A DNA stretch of 64,000 bases. Source: Macrosoma leucophasiata (lineage: Eukaryota > Arthropoda > Insecta > Lepidoptera > Hedylidae). Positions 1 through 10,060 of the stretch are shown here, piece after piece. The notes under the pieces were generated by a model that saw nothing but the letters and a program-made list of their open reading frames with translations, ran no database searches and was not told where the DNA came from. The stretch's first letter is position 1. Each line of letters begins with the position of its first letter. The stretch is from contig JAWQUS010000002.1 of assembly GCA_036365455.1 (NCBI GenBank), positions 5,084,001 to 5,148,000 of the forward strand. Reading direction: 5' to 3'. The translations under genes and the position numbers were made by a program.

Positions 1-237
1 CTTACATGAAAAAAATGAATTATAGGCTTTATTGTAAAAAATAGCTCATAACTTACAAGAAACTTCATCACTAACAGAATAAGTGGCTTATCTAAAAGCA
101 CTGATGCTTGGAAGAATTGATGAAAGAAATGCGAACAAGCCGCTAAATTTCATCCCTAGGACCAATCTTAATTTAACATGCTAACTTTGGTTAGCACATG
201 CTAAACCGTGTCATTTTAACGTAAATGTAACTTCACG
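1..237. other. unannotated AT-rich DNA
   Basis: I see no gene or recognisable repeat here. Confidence 0.5.
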
Positions 238-515
238 TGGTGGTAGAGCTCCAGTGACGGAGCTCGCGGGCGTAGGCACCACATTACCTAATATACTTGC
301 CGCTAAATGTTAGTGTTCAGCACTATCGTTTTCCGGTCAGGTGGTAATGTACACACGGCCCTGTACACACAGAGGCATAACACCTTAGGCCTTTAGGAGT
401 GGTAACGCATCTGCATTTTGACCTTGGTCTTTGTGTAAGTGTCTATAGGCTGCAGTCATCACTTAACATTAATGTGAACGGCATGCTTGTTTGCCACTTA
501 CATCACATTAAAAAA
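238..515 (+). repeat. SINE-like family C, copy 1
   Basis: It starts GGTGGTAGAGCTCCAGTGAC, has the family middle (CCGCTAAATG.TAGTGTTCAG, then AGGCATAACACCTTAGGCC) and ends CTTGTTTGCCACTTACATCA followed by an A-run. The same order of blocks recurs about 18 times in the window in both orientations. The 3' end resembles the tail of the CR1/Jockey-like LINE at 21114-22145, so LINE-driven retroposition is inferred. It has no coding potential. Confidence 0.7.
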
Positions 516-1131
516 GTGTTATTTCCCGGAGGGAATTCAGTTGTGAAATATATGCAAACACCCATAATTCGCCGGTTACCTACCTTCTTTCACAGTTATC
601 CTGTGAAATATAGCTACTCATACTAGGTATGTAGTAATGAAGTTTTCCGCCTAAAAGCTTACTATCATATTGTAGTGATTAAAGACAGTTTTAGCTAAAC
701 CCGTACGAGCCATACGTAGGATCACGTTTGGTTCATAGTAAGGACATCGGCAGCGAAACGGTATGTAACCGCTAAATGGTTGTATCGCTCGGAGAAGTGT
801 CTGAAATTAGACGAACTATAAATGTGCATCTGTGTTCTATTAAAAAAAAAAAAGTGATCCTATAATGGTTCCGTTTTTACCCTTTCTGGAAGTAAGGAAT
901 CCATAAAATACTGGTGTACTGATCCAAAAATGGCAAATCCGAATCCCGTCTGAATTGATTTTTTCTTGCCATTGTTTCAATAAATATTTATAAGTCACTT
1001 GCTATTGCAAGTGACTTATAAGTATATTATGATGTTGAGAAAAATACAACAGGATACGAAAAGTATCTACCAGGTCAAGGTTTCACTTAAATCTGTGCTA
1101 TTGTTTTTTTCCGTCATATACGAGTAAATAA
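516..1131. other. unannotated DNA with a small perfect hairpin
   Basis: No gene is seen. Positions 988-1002 and 1007-1021 form a perfect 15-bp inverted repeat (TTATAAGTCACTTGC) around a 4-nt loop. Confidence 0.5.
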
Positions 1132-1428
1132 CAAAGAGCAACACGGGTCACCGGCCGACCGGAGCCGTAGCGTTTATTACCGATGCAAAACAGTCTGACA
1201 GTTTTTGCAGGGAGAAATTTGTGTGACACACACACGCTCACAACAAAAATCGTCTATTACTACGAAACTCACACCTTGGCTTAAAAAAGGTGTGAGTTTC
1301 GTAAACAATTTCACGCACACGTTTAAACATCTCTGGCCCACTTGGGCTTGTACTTTGACAGGGGGGAAAGCCTGCATATGGCCACTTCCCTCCGAGCCGC
1401 CGCGACCGGTGGCCCGTGTTGCTCTATG
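1132..1428 (-). mobile_element. TIR element family E, copy 1 (non-autonomous DNA transposon)
   Basis: The ends match the family E terminal inverted repeats: a diverged CAAAGAGCAAC on the left and GTTGCTCTATG on the right, with subterminal GGCCACCGG and GGACCGGAGG blocks. The inner sequence runs opposite to copies 3-6, so I call it minus. A 16-bp hairpin (ACGAAACTCACACCTT and its complement) sits in the centre near 1260-1302. The left end is eroded and the 8-bp target duplication is no longer clear (GTAAATAA against TTAAGTAA). Confidence 0.7.
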
Positions 1429-1519
1429 TTAAGTAAAGACCGTGTTACATTAACGGTCGACGCGCCTTCAGGATCACATGTCCAGTAGGGACCGCGACAC
1501 AAGATGTATCCGACAGATT

Positions 1520-1727
1520 TTTTTTTAATACGCCTAATACGCTTACTCTCACATCCTTGCAGTAGACATAAACCTGTGTCGTGGGTGCCGTTGTACATAT
1601 ACAAAACATACACACAAACACCCAGACCCGAAACAAATATCTGTAGGCCATACAAAAATATTTGTTGGGATCAAAGCGACCCTGAATCAAACGGTCATCT
1701 CACACCGCTGGACTAACCGGGTCGTCT
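1520..1727 (-). repeat. tRNA-derived SINE family A, copy 1
   Basis: On - it reads from a head GACGACCCGGTTAGTCCAGC (pol III A-box-like TAGTCCAGCGG) through AAATATTTGTATGGCC and CCCACGACACAGGTTTA to the tail TAAGCGTATTAGGCGTATT. The B-box region is damaged here: the GGGTTCGATCCCCGC block of other copies is missing, so this copy is decayed. Confidence 0.7.
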
Positions 1728-1874
1728 CTAACATATATAGATGGGTGCATCACACGAGAAAATCATTTGTATTTCGTCCCATTTCAGTATGGTTGTTTTG
1801 ATTTCTCGTGAGGCGTGCACCTTAAGCTTATCTTGTCGGCGTCGGGACGAGACGACCCCACCGCCCACTAGTGC

Positions 1875-1905
1875 AAGAATTCTCTTTTAATGGAAGAGAA
1901 TTCTT
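1875..1905. repeat. 12-bp perfect inverted repeat
   Basis: AAGAATTCTCTT at 1875-1886 is complemented exactly at 1894-1905 around a 7-nt loop. Confidence 0.5.
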
Positions 1906-1911
1906 CGCTAG

Positions 1912-2135
1912 CGTAGTCTGTCAACCGAACAATGGCGGTCAAACCATTCCAATAGGGCTGTAGTAAGTGCAATAACGCAAGATGGGCAGCAGCGTCCTGC
2001 GATATAACAACCGCCGCTGCGATCGCCAATCGTAATGCCAAGCGTGGCGATTATGGCATATCCCCCTTGTTGGTGAGGCTTGGGTCCAGCAGTGGACGTC
2101 TTACGACTGAAATGATGGTGATCAAGCTGATCTTG
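1912..2135 (+). repeat. retroposon family F, copy 1, with RTE-like tail
   Basis: Shared blocks are AATGGCGGTCAAACCATTCC, GCGATCGCCAATC, GGCGATTATGGCATAT and the tail GTCCAGCAGTGGACGTC followed by GACTGAAATGATGGTGAT. Read as codons, the tail gives V-Q-Q-W-T-S, the typical C terminus of RTE-clade LINE ORF2 in Lepidoptera. I therefore infer a non-autonomous retroposon using an RTE 3' end. Other copies lie at 29979-30382, 39935-40175 and 53825-53990. Confidence 0.55.
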
Positions 2136-2210
2136 ATTCCAGTTAAATTCCTTTACCTAAATGCATGTGTCACGCGCCATAAAATCAGGCGGTGCAAAAA
2201 GATTTCACTG

Positions 2211-2469
2211 CTGGTACAGCTACAGTGACGGAGCTCGCGGGCGTAGGCAGGCACCACCGCATTACCTAAGATACTTGCCGCTAAATGGTACTGTTCAGCA
2301 CTATCGTGTTCCGGTCAGGTGGTAATGTACGGCCCTGTAATTACCGGCATAACACCTTAGGTCTCAGAAGTGGTAACGCATCTGCATTTTTACCTATAGA
2401 CTGCAGTCATCACTTAACATCAATGTGAACTGCTTGCTTGTTTGCCACTTTCATTACATAACAAAAAAA
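2211..2469 (+). repeat. SINE-like family C, copy 2
   Basis: Same block order as at 238-515. The head GGTACAGCTACAGTGACGG is slightly mutated, there is a 4-nt duplication in GTAGGCAGGCACC, and the tail TTTGCCACTTTCATTACATAA runs into an A-rich stretch. Confidence 0.7.
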
Positions 2470-2652
2470 GATTGGTTGGTCTGTAACTCGGTAGCCATCA
2501 ATTTTTTAAATTCGCTTTACAGTGAATTGCTGTTTTCCTAAAATGATCGCAATTATCACGTTACGTTAAAACACCAATGTACTGCAAAGTGGCTATGGCG
2601 TCTTCATTTAAAGCGGTAGTTTAATGTATCTATAATTAAATTATTAAAAAAA

Positions 2653-2961
2653 ACGTTACTTCACGCCTGTAATCCCCGAAAGGGTGGCAGAGGTAAATGC
2701 ATGTATTCGATCATACATGCAAACAAATACCCACGATTCGCCAGTTACGTTTTGGCCCATGTAACAGGTGGCATCTATTGACATCTTCGGGCACATTACA
2801 AAAGTTCGAGGTACTGGAAAACTTCCAGAAAATGGAAAAATCCCAATGGAACCAGAGATAAAGTATTTTACACCCTTATCTCTAATATCCCCGACCCGGG
2901 AATCGAACCCGGGACCCTAGCGTAGTAGTAGTGGTCTGCTCCCACTAGGCTACTGAGGCAG
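2653..2961 (-). repeat. tRNA-derived SINE family B, copy 1
   Basis: On - it begins GCCTCAGTAGCCTAGTGGGA (A-box TAGCCTAGTGG), then a GGTTCGATTCCCGGG B-box, the body (GGGATTTTTCCATTTTCTGG, CGGGTTCAT-type CR blocks) and the 3' end CTTTCGGGGATTACAGGCGT before GAAGTAACG plus a T-run. The tRNA-like head has a D-arm (GCCT/AGGC) and a T-arm but no paired acceptor stem, so it is not a functional tRNA gene. Confidence 0.75.
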
Positions 2962-3318
2962 AGAATTATATTATGTCCATAATAAGCTGCATAATAACTC
3001 ATCATCATTGTGATCTTATGGTCGTTTGCTATTGTCTCGTGAAAAATTATTCGTAAACTAGAAAACTACTACAAACAAATGAAGACGATGCTCACTCAGC
3101 GTCCGTCGTACGATCGATGGCGTTAATCGTGCAAGCGTACCGACTACTACCGACTACCGGCGTAATCCCAAATGGGATCTGCGGCAAGTGCAATGTTATA
3201 TTTATTTAGGATATTTTACCCAATTCTTATCCACTGTGTCTCATCAATTTGGTAGTCGTTTAGGCTTAAAGTTCCTTTCATTTACTACTTGAGACTAATA
3301 AATATGATATTACAAAAT
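2962..3318. other. unannotated DNA
   Basis: No gene is seen. The stretch ends in TACAAAAT (3311-3318), the left target duplication of the next element. Confidence 0.5.
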
Positions 3319-3722
3319 CATAGAGCAACATGGGCCACCATCCGACTGGAGGGGAGTAGCCGTAGTGTTTATATATTGCCGATGCAAAACAGTCTGTCAT
3401 TTTTTGCGGAAATTTGTATGACACACACAATCACACACAACAAAAATCGTCTATTACTACGAAACTCACACCTTGTTATTTTTTCGCACGAGAGGTTTCT
3501 CAGGACCGGGATATCTGGCGCTCTACACTCTCTGCCTACCCCGTTAGGGACCTGGCGTGAAGATACATACTCACACCTTGACTTTAACGAAATACATAAA
3601 CAATTTCACGTACACATTTAAAAATCTCGACTCACTTGGGCTTGTACTTTGACAGAGGAGAAAGCCTACATATGGCTACTCCCCTCCGGTCCGCCGCGGC
3701 AGGTGGCCCTTGTTGCTCTATG
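3319..3722 (-). mobile_element. TIR element family E, copy 2, with nested insertion
   Basis: It starts CATAGAGCAAC and ends GTTGCTCTATG. It is flanked by TACAAAAT (3311-3318) and TACAAAAG (3723-3730), a 7/8 match and a near-intact 8-bp target duplication. Orientation follows copy 1. Its centre is interrupted by a 93-bp family I insertion (3476-3568). Confidence 0.8.
3476..3568 (+). repeat. family I short retroposon nested in family E copy 2
   Basis: The insert is flanked by an exact 12-bp direct repeat, ACTCACACCTTG, at 3464-3475 and 3569-3580, as expected for target-primed insertion. It carries GACCGGGATATCTGGCGC and ends CTGCCTACCCCGTTAGGGAC then CTGGCGTGAAGATACAT. The last 40 nt resemble the 3' end of SINE family B. 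Confidence 0.65.
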
Positions 3723-4451
3723 TACAAAAGGATTCTGGAGATCTGTCTATTTTTTTTTTTTTTTATTTAAAGAGCTTTAAGCCATTTTTTATTAAGCGGG
3801 CCATAATGTTACAAATACAAATTATTTAGTGAGCAGGTGAAATGTCTCAATATTATCTAATTATCTAAAAATGAGAAATTCCTAATTAAATATGTGCCAT
3901 CGAAGAAGTATCTAATCATCCAAAAACATTGCAAATTGAATTTTACTTCCACCCAAATAAGGCACCGGTATGACACGACATTTCTTCATCGACCTACAGT
4001 CTACAGACAATTACCTACATACCTACGTATTAGGAGGCAGTATATATTTTTTTAATTAATAAACAATACAATGATCATACTAATAACGTACAAATCTTGC
4101 AATCGGGTCTATTGTAGGTTAGCCAGCGGGTCGAGTTGTGGGACAAAGATCATGGGTAAATTCGGACCGCGCAGAGCAAGGGGCGCGGGCCGGCCGGGGT
4201 TAGTAAACATAATCATACCCCCCACCCGCTGTACAATTTAGTAGCTAAATGGGAATGAAGAGCACCGCCCGCGCCGCCCACCCTGTCTGCCCCCGAACTC
4301 CCACATGCTTACCGTACGCCTATTAGATCGAAATCATAAACACTTTAATATTTATAATCTTAACCTCCTAGGTTATTCAAGTTCACAGCGACCAACCGAG
4401 GACGCTCGCATTTAACGACCCATAAAAAGTGAATCCGCTAACGCCCGCGGC
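3723..4451. other. unannotated; AT-rich then GC-rich
   Basis: A T-rich stretch to about 4090 is followed by a CpG-rich block at about 4140-4320 (GGGGCGCGGGCCGGCCGGGG). I find no convincing exon. CCCGCGGC (4444-4451) is the left target duplication of the next element. Confidence 0.4.
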
Positions 4452-4815
4452 TAGTGTTGCCAGGTCCGATTTGATTTTGTTTTAAATCCCGGCAGACGGA
4501 AGAACAAATAGGGACCGAGGGTTGTAGATCAGGACAATCGCGACCATATGTGTCTCGGACGGAGATATTATTATAATTCACAGGTTTTCCTGTGGAAAAA
4601 ACTTCTTAAAGTTTTGTTTTTCGATTAGTTCGTTTTGAGAGACGGGGTAGGGGGGAGACAATTGTAAAATTTTAGTATGTTTTGATAAATAACTTCTTCA
4701 TTTATTTTCCTCATGGTTTCTCAATGTATAAGTTGATTTAAAACGTACGTAAAGTTGATTTATGGCAACAAAAATCGTCCCAATCAGGTGCAAATCGGGA
4801 CACCTGGCAACACTA
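4452..4815. mobile_element. hAT-type MITE with 8-bp target duplication
   Basis: The left end TAGTGTTGCCAGG and right end CCTGGCAACACTA are perfect terminal inverted repeats, and the match continues imperfectly inward (CCGATTTG against CAAATCGG). The flanks CCCGCGGC (4444-4451) and CCCGAGGC (4816-4823) agree at 7 of 8 bases. TAGTG fits the YARNG rule for hAT ends. There is no transposase: the 364 bp are non-coding, so it would depend on a partner element elsewhere. Confidence 0.7.
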
Positions 4816-5095
4816 CCCGAGGCCCACCCATGCCACGTGGAACGGCGCCGATTTAATTGTGAGCGTGCCTTTACTAAAAAATCCCGCGAGACATCAATAC
4901 TCGGTGAGTCGTATTCTAAACTCCTTAACTGGATGCCACCCGCCGCCCCCTTCGAGCCCCCCTGTATCGACCGTGGCGCCCTCATCTCGCAGGTACACGC
5001 AACACTTATCCCGGTTTTAATTGTCGCCACGCGCCGATGACCCGCCGCCCGATACTACGGTACCGTTACGCGGCCTGCCACTGCCAACACACTCA
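4816..5095. other. GC-rich non-repetitive block
   Basis: CpG-rich sequence with homeodomain-like cores (ATTTAATTG, TTTTAATTG). An open frame of 92 codons (4762-5040 +) crosses the MITE border, so it is not a real gene. A conserved regulatory element is possible but unproven. Confidence 0.3.
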
Positions 5096-5216
5096 TTTGA
5101 ATAATATGTACTGCTCAACTTGAATATTATAACCACTCGAAATGTTCAAACAACAATATTTAATTGCCGCTAAACTATCGAAGGATAGACTCGCACTAGA
5201 CGTTCTCGTAGTATTT

Positions 5217-5472
5217 TTTATGTAATAGTGGCAAACAAACACGCAGTGCTCATTGATAGTAAGCGAATATTGTATCCTATGGACATCTACACAAAACCCG
5301 GAGGTCAAAATGCAGATGCACCCACCATACCACCCCTGTATGAATAAGTTTTTTTGCTTAGTCATTTCAAGGCTCGATATAACCGGAACACACTATAGTG
5401 CCGAACACTATTTAGCGGCTAATTGGTTAGAAAGTGCGGTGGTGCCTATGCCCTCTCGAAGCTCTACCACCA
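5217..5472 (-). repeat. SINE-like family C, copy 3
   Basis: Reverse orientation: GTGGCAAACAAACACGCAGT at the left, the CACTATTTAGCGGCTAATTG block, and the reversed head GGTGGTGCCTATGCCC..AGCTCTACCACC at the right. The middle is replaced by unrelated sequence near 5348-5380. Confidence 0.7.
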
Positions 5473-5642
5473 AAGATCGTTTTTATTTTCAGACTTGATG
5501 AAACCTTTTTTTTTTGGGTATGATTATATCTGTTTAAAACCTGTATGGTTAAAAGCTACGATACCCCGTGGCAAACATGGGATGGGACATAACTTTCTTT
5601 TTCTACGTAATCAAATACTATGCAACTAATAATATATATATA

Positions 5643-5679
5643 AGTAATCGTCTGAACGCATGTAGTTCAGACGATTACT
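5643..5679. repeat. 15-bp perfect inverted repeat, 7-nt loop
   Basis: AGTAATCGTCTGAAC (5643-5657) is complemented exactly at 5665-5679. Confidence 0.6.
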
Positions 5680-5694
5680 GCTACATCTAATGAC

Positions 5695-5895
5695 GACGAC
5701 CCGGTTAGTCCAGCGGTTAGAAAACATCGTTTGATTCGAAGGGTCGCGGGTTCGATCCTCGCACCGGGACAAATATTTGTATGGCCTACAGATATTTGTT
5801 TCGGGTCTGGGTGTTTGTGTATGTGTACAACGGCACCCACGACACAGGTTTATACCTACTGTGGGGCTGCGAGTGTAAGCGTATTTCATTTATTT
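5695..5895 (+). repeat. tRNA-derived SINE family A, copy 2
   Basis: The head has an A-box (TAGTCCAGCGG) and a B-box (GGGTTCGATCC), and a 5-bp T-arm can be drawn. Then come AAATATTTGTATGGCCTAC, CGGGTCTGGGTGTTTGTG and CGGCACCCACGACACAGG, ending GTAAGCGTATTTC. These pol III promoter elements show tRNA ancestry. The acceptor stem is imperfect. Confidence 0.8.
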
Positions 5896-5900
5896 ATTTA

Positions 5901-6362
5901 ATGCCGGCCACACACCTCACATATCAACTGCGCAAATCTAGCGCGTGTGAATACAATTTTTGCACAAACCCATACCACTAACTGTCATTGTTAGCTTGTG
6001 CAATCTTTAAGGATCACGGCGAGATTTGTTCTGAAAAGCTTTGAAATATTATATCTAGTGAACCTAAAGATAATTTCCTGGTATTTAAAATATTTTCAAT
6101 TCTACGGAATAAAGTGTTAAATAAAATAAAAATTGTAATTTAGTATGAAATGCTTCTATTTATTTTTATTATTTTTAAGTGAGATTATTTTTGTTCCAGT
6201 GATTTAAAATTGTTTTAAATACCAGGTAATATTCTATAAGGTCCCTAGATAATTCTAAGCTGTTTTATCTTGTACCTTCTTTTAATTTTTTCTGTGCAAA
6301 TCAATGTATGGAACTTGCCATGATTGTTTGTGCAAGTAAAAAGTACGGTGTGTGGTCCGCAT
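5901..6362. mobile_element. TIR element (possible Tc1/mariner-type MITE)
   Basis: ATGCCGGCCACACACC at the left pairs with GGTGTGTGGTCCGCAT at the right (14 of 16 positions), flanked by TA on both sides (5899-5900, 6363-6364). A second inner inverted pair, TCCTGGTATTTAAAATA against TTTTAAATACCAGG, gives a foldback structure. It has no coding capacity. It sits directly at the tail of SINE A copy 2. Confidence 0.5.
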
Positions 6363-6850
6363 TACCGTTTAAACGAATCTTAACAAGAACTTAACGTAAT
6401 TTTTATTTGAACGTAAAATGAACACATACTTCTGTCGTTAACCAGAAGTTTACCGCTCGTTACCTTTACTATTATCTCTAACACTTCATCGCAATTAAAG
6501 CGAAAGCGGATCTACTCCTTAATGATTTCCGAAACATGAAAACGCACTAGGGTCATTAAATGTTCACACCCATTTGAGTTTTGACCATGCGGGACAGTGC
6601 TTGTCATCCAATAATCTCATCGAACATCGAAGTTCAGAATTGGCTTTGTATGGGACCACTTACAGGCAGTGTATAATGTGTAACGGGATTGTCCCTGAAG
6701 CAGCAGATGGAGCCTGTATGGTCCAAGAACAATAAGAAATCAATTGTCATAATGTTTCTGGCGACCTGATTGATGTAATTTGTCTATAAACTCATATTAT
6801 GACCATAGACACCCACACAGTTCTATTTTATGGTTACGAGACTGACTTAC
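6363..6850. other. unannotated DNA
   Basis: Moderately AT-rich; no gene or repeat recognised. Confidence 0.5.
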
Positions 6851-7137
6851 TGCACGCCAGTTATCCCCGAAGGGGTAGGCAAGGGTAAATGTATGCATTC
6901 AAGCGTACATGCAAATTCGCCAAATGTACCCACGATTCGCCGGTTACGTTTTGGCCCATGTAACAGGTGGCGGACCTGTTGAAATCTCCTAGCACATTAC
7001 CAAACTCCGAAGGACTGGAAAACTTCCGAAAAATTGAAAAAATCCAAATAGAATCCCGACCCTGGGAATCGAATCCAGGAAACCAGAGACGCCAAAAGTA
7101 GCAGTAGTGGCCTCCTACCACTTGACTAATGAGGTTA
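6851..7137 (-). repeat. tRNA-derived SINE family B, copy 2 (decayed)
   Basis: Reversed family B: CACGCCAGTTATCCCCGAAG at the left, GGTTACGTTTTGGCCCATGT in the middle, and a mutated head (AATCGAATCCAGGA, CTTGACTAATGAGG) at the right. The B-box and acceptor side carry several changes. Confidence 0.7.
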
Positions 7138-7524
7138 AATTTTCTATCTTCATAAGTCACTAAATTCTAAAGACTCAACTAATTGAATCTTCAGAATTAG
7201 CGACCTAAGCCATATCAAAACATATAATAAGACAGTAAAAATCGAGTGTCTGTTCAATAAATATTTTTCCAAAAAACTGGTAAGGGGCGATTAAAAAAAA
7301 GCAACAGAAACCAAAAAAACAATTTTTAGAATTTTTGTCTGTCTGGTACGTTATAACTTACTCTCTTAGAAAGTACTCATCGGGTATTATTGTACGCGGT
7401 TTTCACAGGTGGATTACATAAATAAGGAGCCTTGTTAAAACTTTGTTTCTTCAAAATCGGTTAAGGGAAAAGGTAGAAAGGTCAATTGAAAATTTTATTT
7501 TAAATATAACTTGAAAGAAAAATT
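7138..7524. other. unannotated DNA
   Basis: AT-rich; no feature seen. Confidence 0.5.
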
Positions 7525-7695
7525 AGACTTCAGGCGAGACTCGAACTCGCGGCCACTGGGAATGTAGTGCAGCCGCTCTTCGAACTGAGCCACCGAAGTC
7601 CTGTCCGATTTGTCAAATCTTTGCTTCCCATTTATTGCATTGCCTTATGGTGGCAGTAGCGCCATCTATTGCCACACTATGCTAGTAAGGCAATC
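7525..7695 (-). repeat. tRNA-derived SINE family G, copy 1
   Basis: On - the head folds well: a 7-bp acceptor stem (ACTTCGG/CTGAAGT), a D-arm with A-box TGGCTCAGTTCG, a 5-bp T-arm GCGAG/CTCGC with loop TTCGAGT, and a weak anticodon stem. The related copy at 41886-41966 shares the body AGTCCTG.CCGATTTGTCAA. The mismatched anticodon stem and dispersed copies argue for a SINE head rather than a tRNA gene. Confidence 0.6.
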
Positions 7696-8071
7696 GGTAC
7701 AATAAACTTTGCAGTTTGAAAATTTTACTTCAAACTCTGCTTCAAATTAACTATAAGTGCATAGGTCTGGATGTCTATGGAGATACCATAGGTTACGCGA
7801 AAAGCGACCTACACTCGAGCGGAGCCGTAGGCAACAGCTATTCATACAATAAATTAGAATTAGCAAAAGTTGTTGATGAATGGATATTCATAATTGAGAC
7901 CGATGATGTGAATACGAATAAAACAAACAGTCACAGACCTGTTCACTTAAATATAGTAAAATACGCGTTCGATGGAAACCGGTCCTGCTTATCGCATTGA
8001 ATACGTCCAATATTTTTTTTAAATATTCTCAGCTATTTCAACAGTGGCAGAGTTCTAGTGTCGAAGTTAGA
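7696..8071. other. unannotated DNA
   Basis: A 94-codon open frame (7716-8000 +) shows no recognisable motif and I do not call it a gene. Confidence 0.4.
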
Positions 8072-8375
8072 CATAGAGCAACACGGGTCACCGGACGGGA
8101 GTAGCCATATGCAGGCTTTCCCCTCGGACAAAGTACAAGCCCAAGTGTACCTATGCCTGTCGCCGAGATGTTTAAATATGTGCGTGAAATTGTTTATATA
8201 TTTTTGTTAAAGTCAAGGTGTGAGTTTCGTAGTAATAGACGATTTTTGAAGTGTGTGTGTGTGTGTCATACGCATTTCTCCACGCAAAAAAATGATAGAC
8301 TGTTTTGCATCGGTAATAAACGCTATGGCTACTCCCCTCCGGTCCGCCGCGGCCGGTGGCCCGTGTTGCTCTATG
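8072..8375 (+). mobile_element. TIR element family E, copy 3
   Basis: It begins CATAGAGCAACACGGGTCACC and ends with its complement through GTTGCTCTATG; the inverted repeats span about 50 bp. Flanks AAGTTAGA (8064-8071) and GAGTTAGA (8376-8383) are a 7/8 target duplication. The inside is non-coding, with a (TG)n stretch near 8250. Confidence 0.8.
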
Positions 8376-8495
8376 GAGTTAGAGGATATAGGGACCATCG
8401 CCTTACCTATTCTATCCGCCGCCAATCCGGTAAGATTCAATACCTACTTTCCCGTGTCCCGGTTAGATGATAACGAATTGCCCCGTAGTAACTTG

Positions 8496-8712
8496 ACGAC
8501 CCAGTTAGTCCAGCGGTGTGAGACGACCGTTTGATTCGAAGGGTCGCGGGTTCGATCCCCGCACCGGGACAAATATTTGTATGGCCTAAAGATATTTGTT
8601 TCGGGTCTGGGTGTTTGTTGTATGTGTTGTGTGTGTACAACGGTACTCACGATACAGGTTTGGTTTATACCTAGTGTCGGGCTGTGAGTTTAAGCGTCTT
8701 TATATAGCGTCT
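8496..8712 (+). repeat. tRNA-derived SINE family A, copy 3
   Basis: The head GACGACCCAGTTAGTCCAGC has intact A- and B-boxes (GGGTTCGATCCCCGCACC). The body is the same as copy 2, with small expansions in the GT-rich part and in the GGTTTGGTTTATACC segment. Confidence 0.8.
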
Positions 8713-8715
8713 TTT

Positions 8716-8860
8716 AATTATCACAGAGACAAAACCACTCAGAGCTCTGAGATGGTAACGCATCTGCACTTTGACCTCAGGTTTTTGCGTAGATGTCTAC
8801 AGACTGCGGTCGTCACGTGTTTTCTATGTGAATTGCATGCTTGTTTCACCATCGTTACTG
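8716..8860 (+). repeat. SINE-like family C, 3' portion (copy 4)
   Basis: It contains the AGAGATGGTAACGCATCTGC block through GTGAATTGCATGCTTGTTT. It is directly followed by another full copy. Confidence 0.6.
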
Positions 8861-9143
8861 GTGGTAGAGCTCCAGTGACGCAGCTCGCGGGCGTAGGCAC
8901 CACCGCATTACCTAATACACTTGCCGCTAAATGGTAGTGTTCAGCATTATGGTGTTCCGGTCAGGTGGTATTGTACGGTCCTGTAATTGCCGGCACAGAG
9001 GCATAACACCTTAGGACTGAGGAGTGGCAACGCATTTGCATTTTGACCTCAGGTCATTGTGTGGGTGTCTATAGGCTGCAGTAATCACTTAACTTCAATA
9101 TGAACTGCATGCTTGTTTGCCACTTTTATTTCATAAAAAAAAA
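8861..9143 (+). repeat. SINE-like family C, copy 5
   Basis: Full length: the head GGTGGTAGAGCTCCAGTGAC is followed by all family blocks and the tail CATGCTTGTTTGCCACTTTTA plus an A-run. Confidence 0.75.
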
Positions 9144-9359
9144 ACTGATTACATTAAATAAACTGTATTGAAATTTTAAGTCCGCTCCGCGTATGTAACA
9201 AGACGGCATCTTTAATAACTGCCGAGTTGGTTACTAAGCAAACGGCTTATCGATCTTACGATATTTCGCAATCGTACACGCGCTATGTTTTATGATTACA
9301 CAAGGCGTACCACCTTACCTGTCACTTTTAAACGTCGACAGTCCACACAAAGACCAGAG

Positions 9360-9566
9360 GATATTTTATACCGCATTTACACATCCGTGTTTCTCTATTC
9401 GCCTCGCCATTCGACAAAACATTTAACGAATGGTGTCGCGAACTACTGTCCACACATTCGCGGAGTGAATTATTAACGAGGCGAATAGCGAACTTACTAT
9501 TTACACATGCGTGTTCGTTATTCGCCTCGCGATTCGCGCGAATGTGTAAATACGGTATCAAATATC
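9360..9566. mobile_element. foldback element (MITE-like)
   Basis: GATATTTTATACCGCATTTAC at the left is complemented at the right by GTAAATACGGTATCAAATATC. Inside, the motif TATTCGCCTCG recurs in both orientations (about 9397, 9478, 9519), often next to TTTACACATGCG. No target duplication could be fixed. A 125-codon frame across it (9328-9705 -) is a by-product of the repeat. Confidence 0.5.
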
Positions 9567-10060
9567 GAGACAACTGATACGCGAATTGAAAGTTGATGGT
9601 ATGCGAGTGCTGAGGGTACCCAAACTGATTTACCTTGACTAAAAAGGTTAGATATTGTCTGAAAGTGAGATCACAGGTTTTATAATTACCAACATTACCA
9701 GACAATTGCTATTAACAAAAATGACAATATTATAAATATTATATTATAGGTCGAGGTTAAACTCCTTATTTTGAATATTTTAATTTTTCTCGCATTAAAT
9801 CACAGATATATCTGTGTTATGTTATAAACCATATTTTGATTTGCTACCTGCTTCCATAAAAAAAACAACGATTTCGAAATGTTGAACAGATTACGCAGTA
9901 TGAGCAAGAAAGTCACTCGCTCACCAAAGAAAGAACGTACTATTTATTTTTCGCAATAACACATGCGAGTGAACTTCAGAAATTATTATAAATTCAAATA
10001 TATATTAATAATAATATAAGCCTTTATTCAGACACTTTTAGTTATATTACAATATTTCTT
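9567..10060. other. unannotated AT-rich DNA
   Basis: No gene or repeat recognised. Confidence 0.5.

Noticed and set aside
4762..5040. 92-codon frame
   Set aside because: It starts inside the hAT MITE and crosses its border.
7525..7601. possible tRNA gene (minus strand)
   Set aside because: The acceptor, D- and T-arms pair, but the anticodon stem is mismatched and the sequence recurs as a SINE head.
9328..9705. 125-codon minus-strand open frame
   Set aside because: It coincides with the palindromic foldback element at 9360-9566; its peptide has no motif and reflects the inverted repeat.
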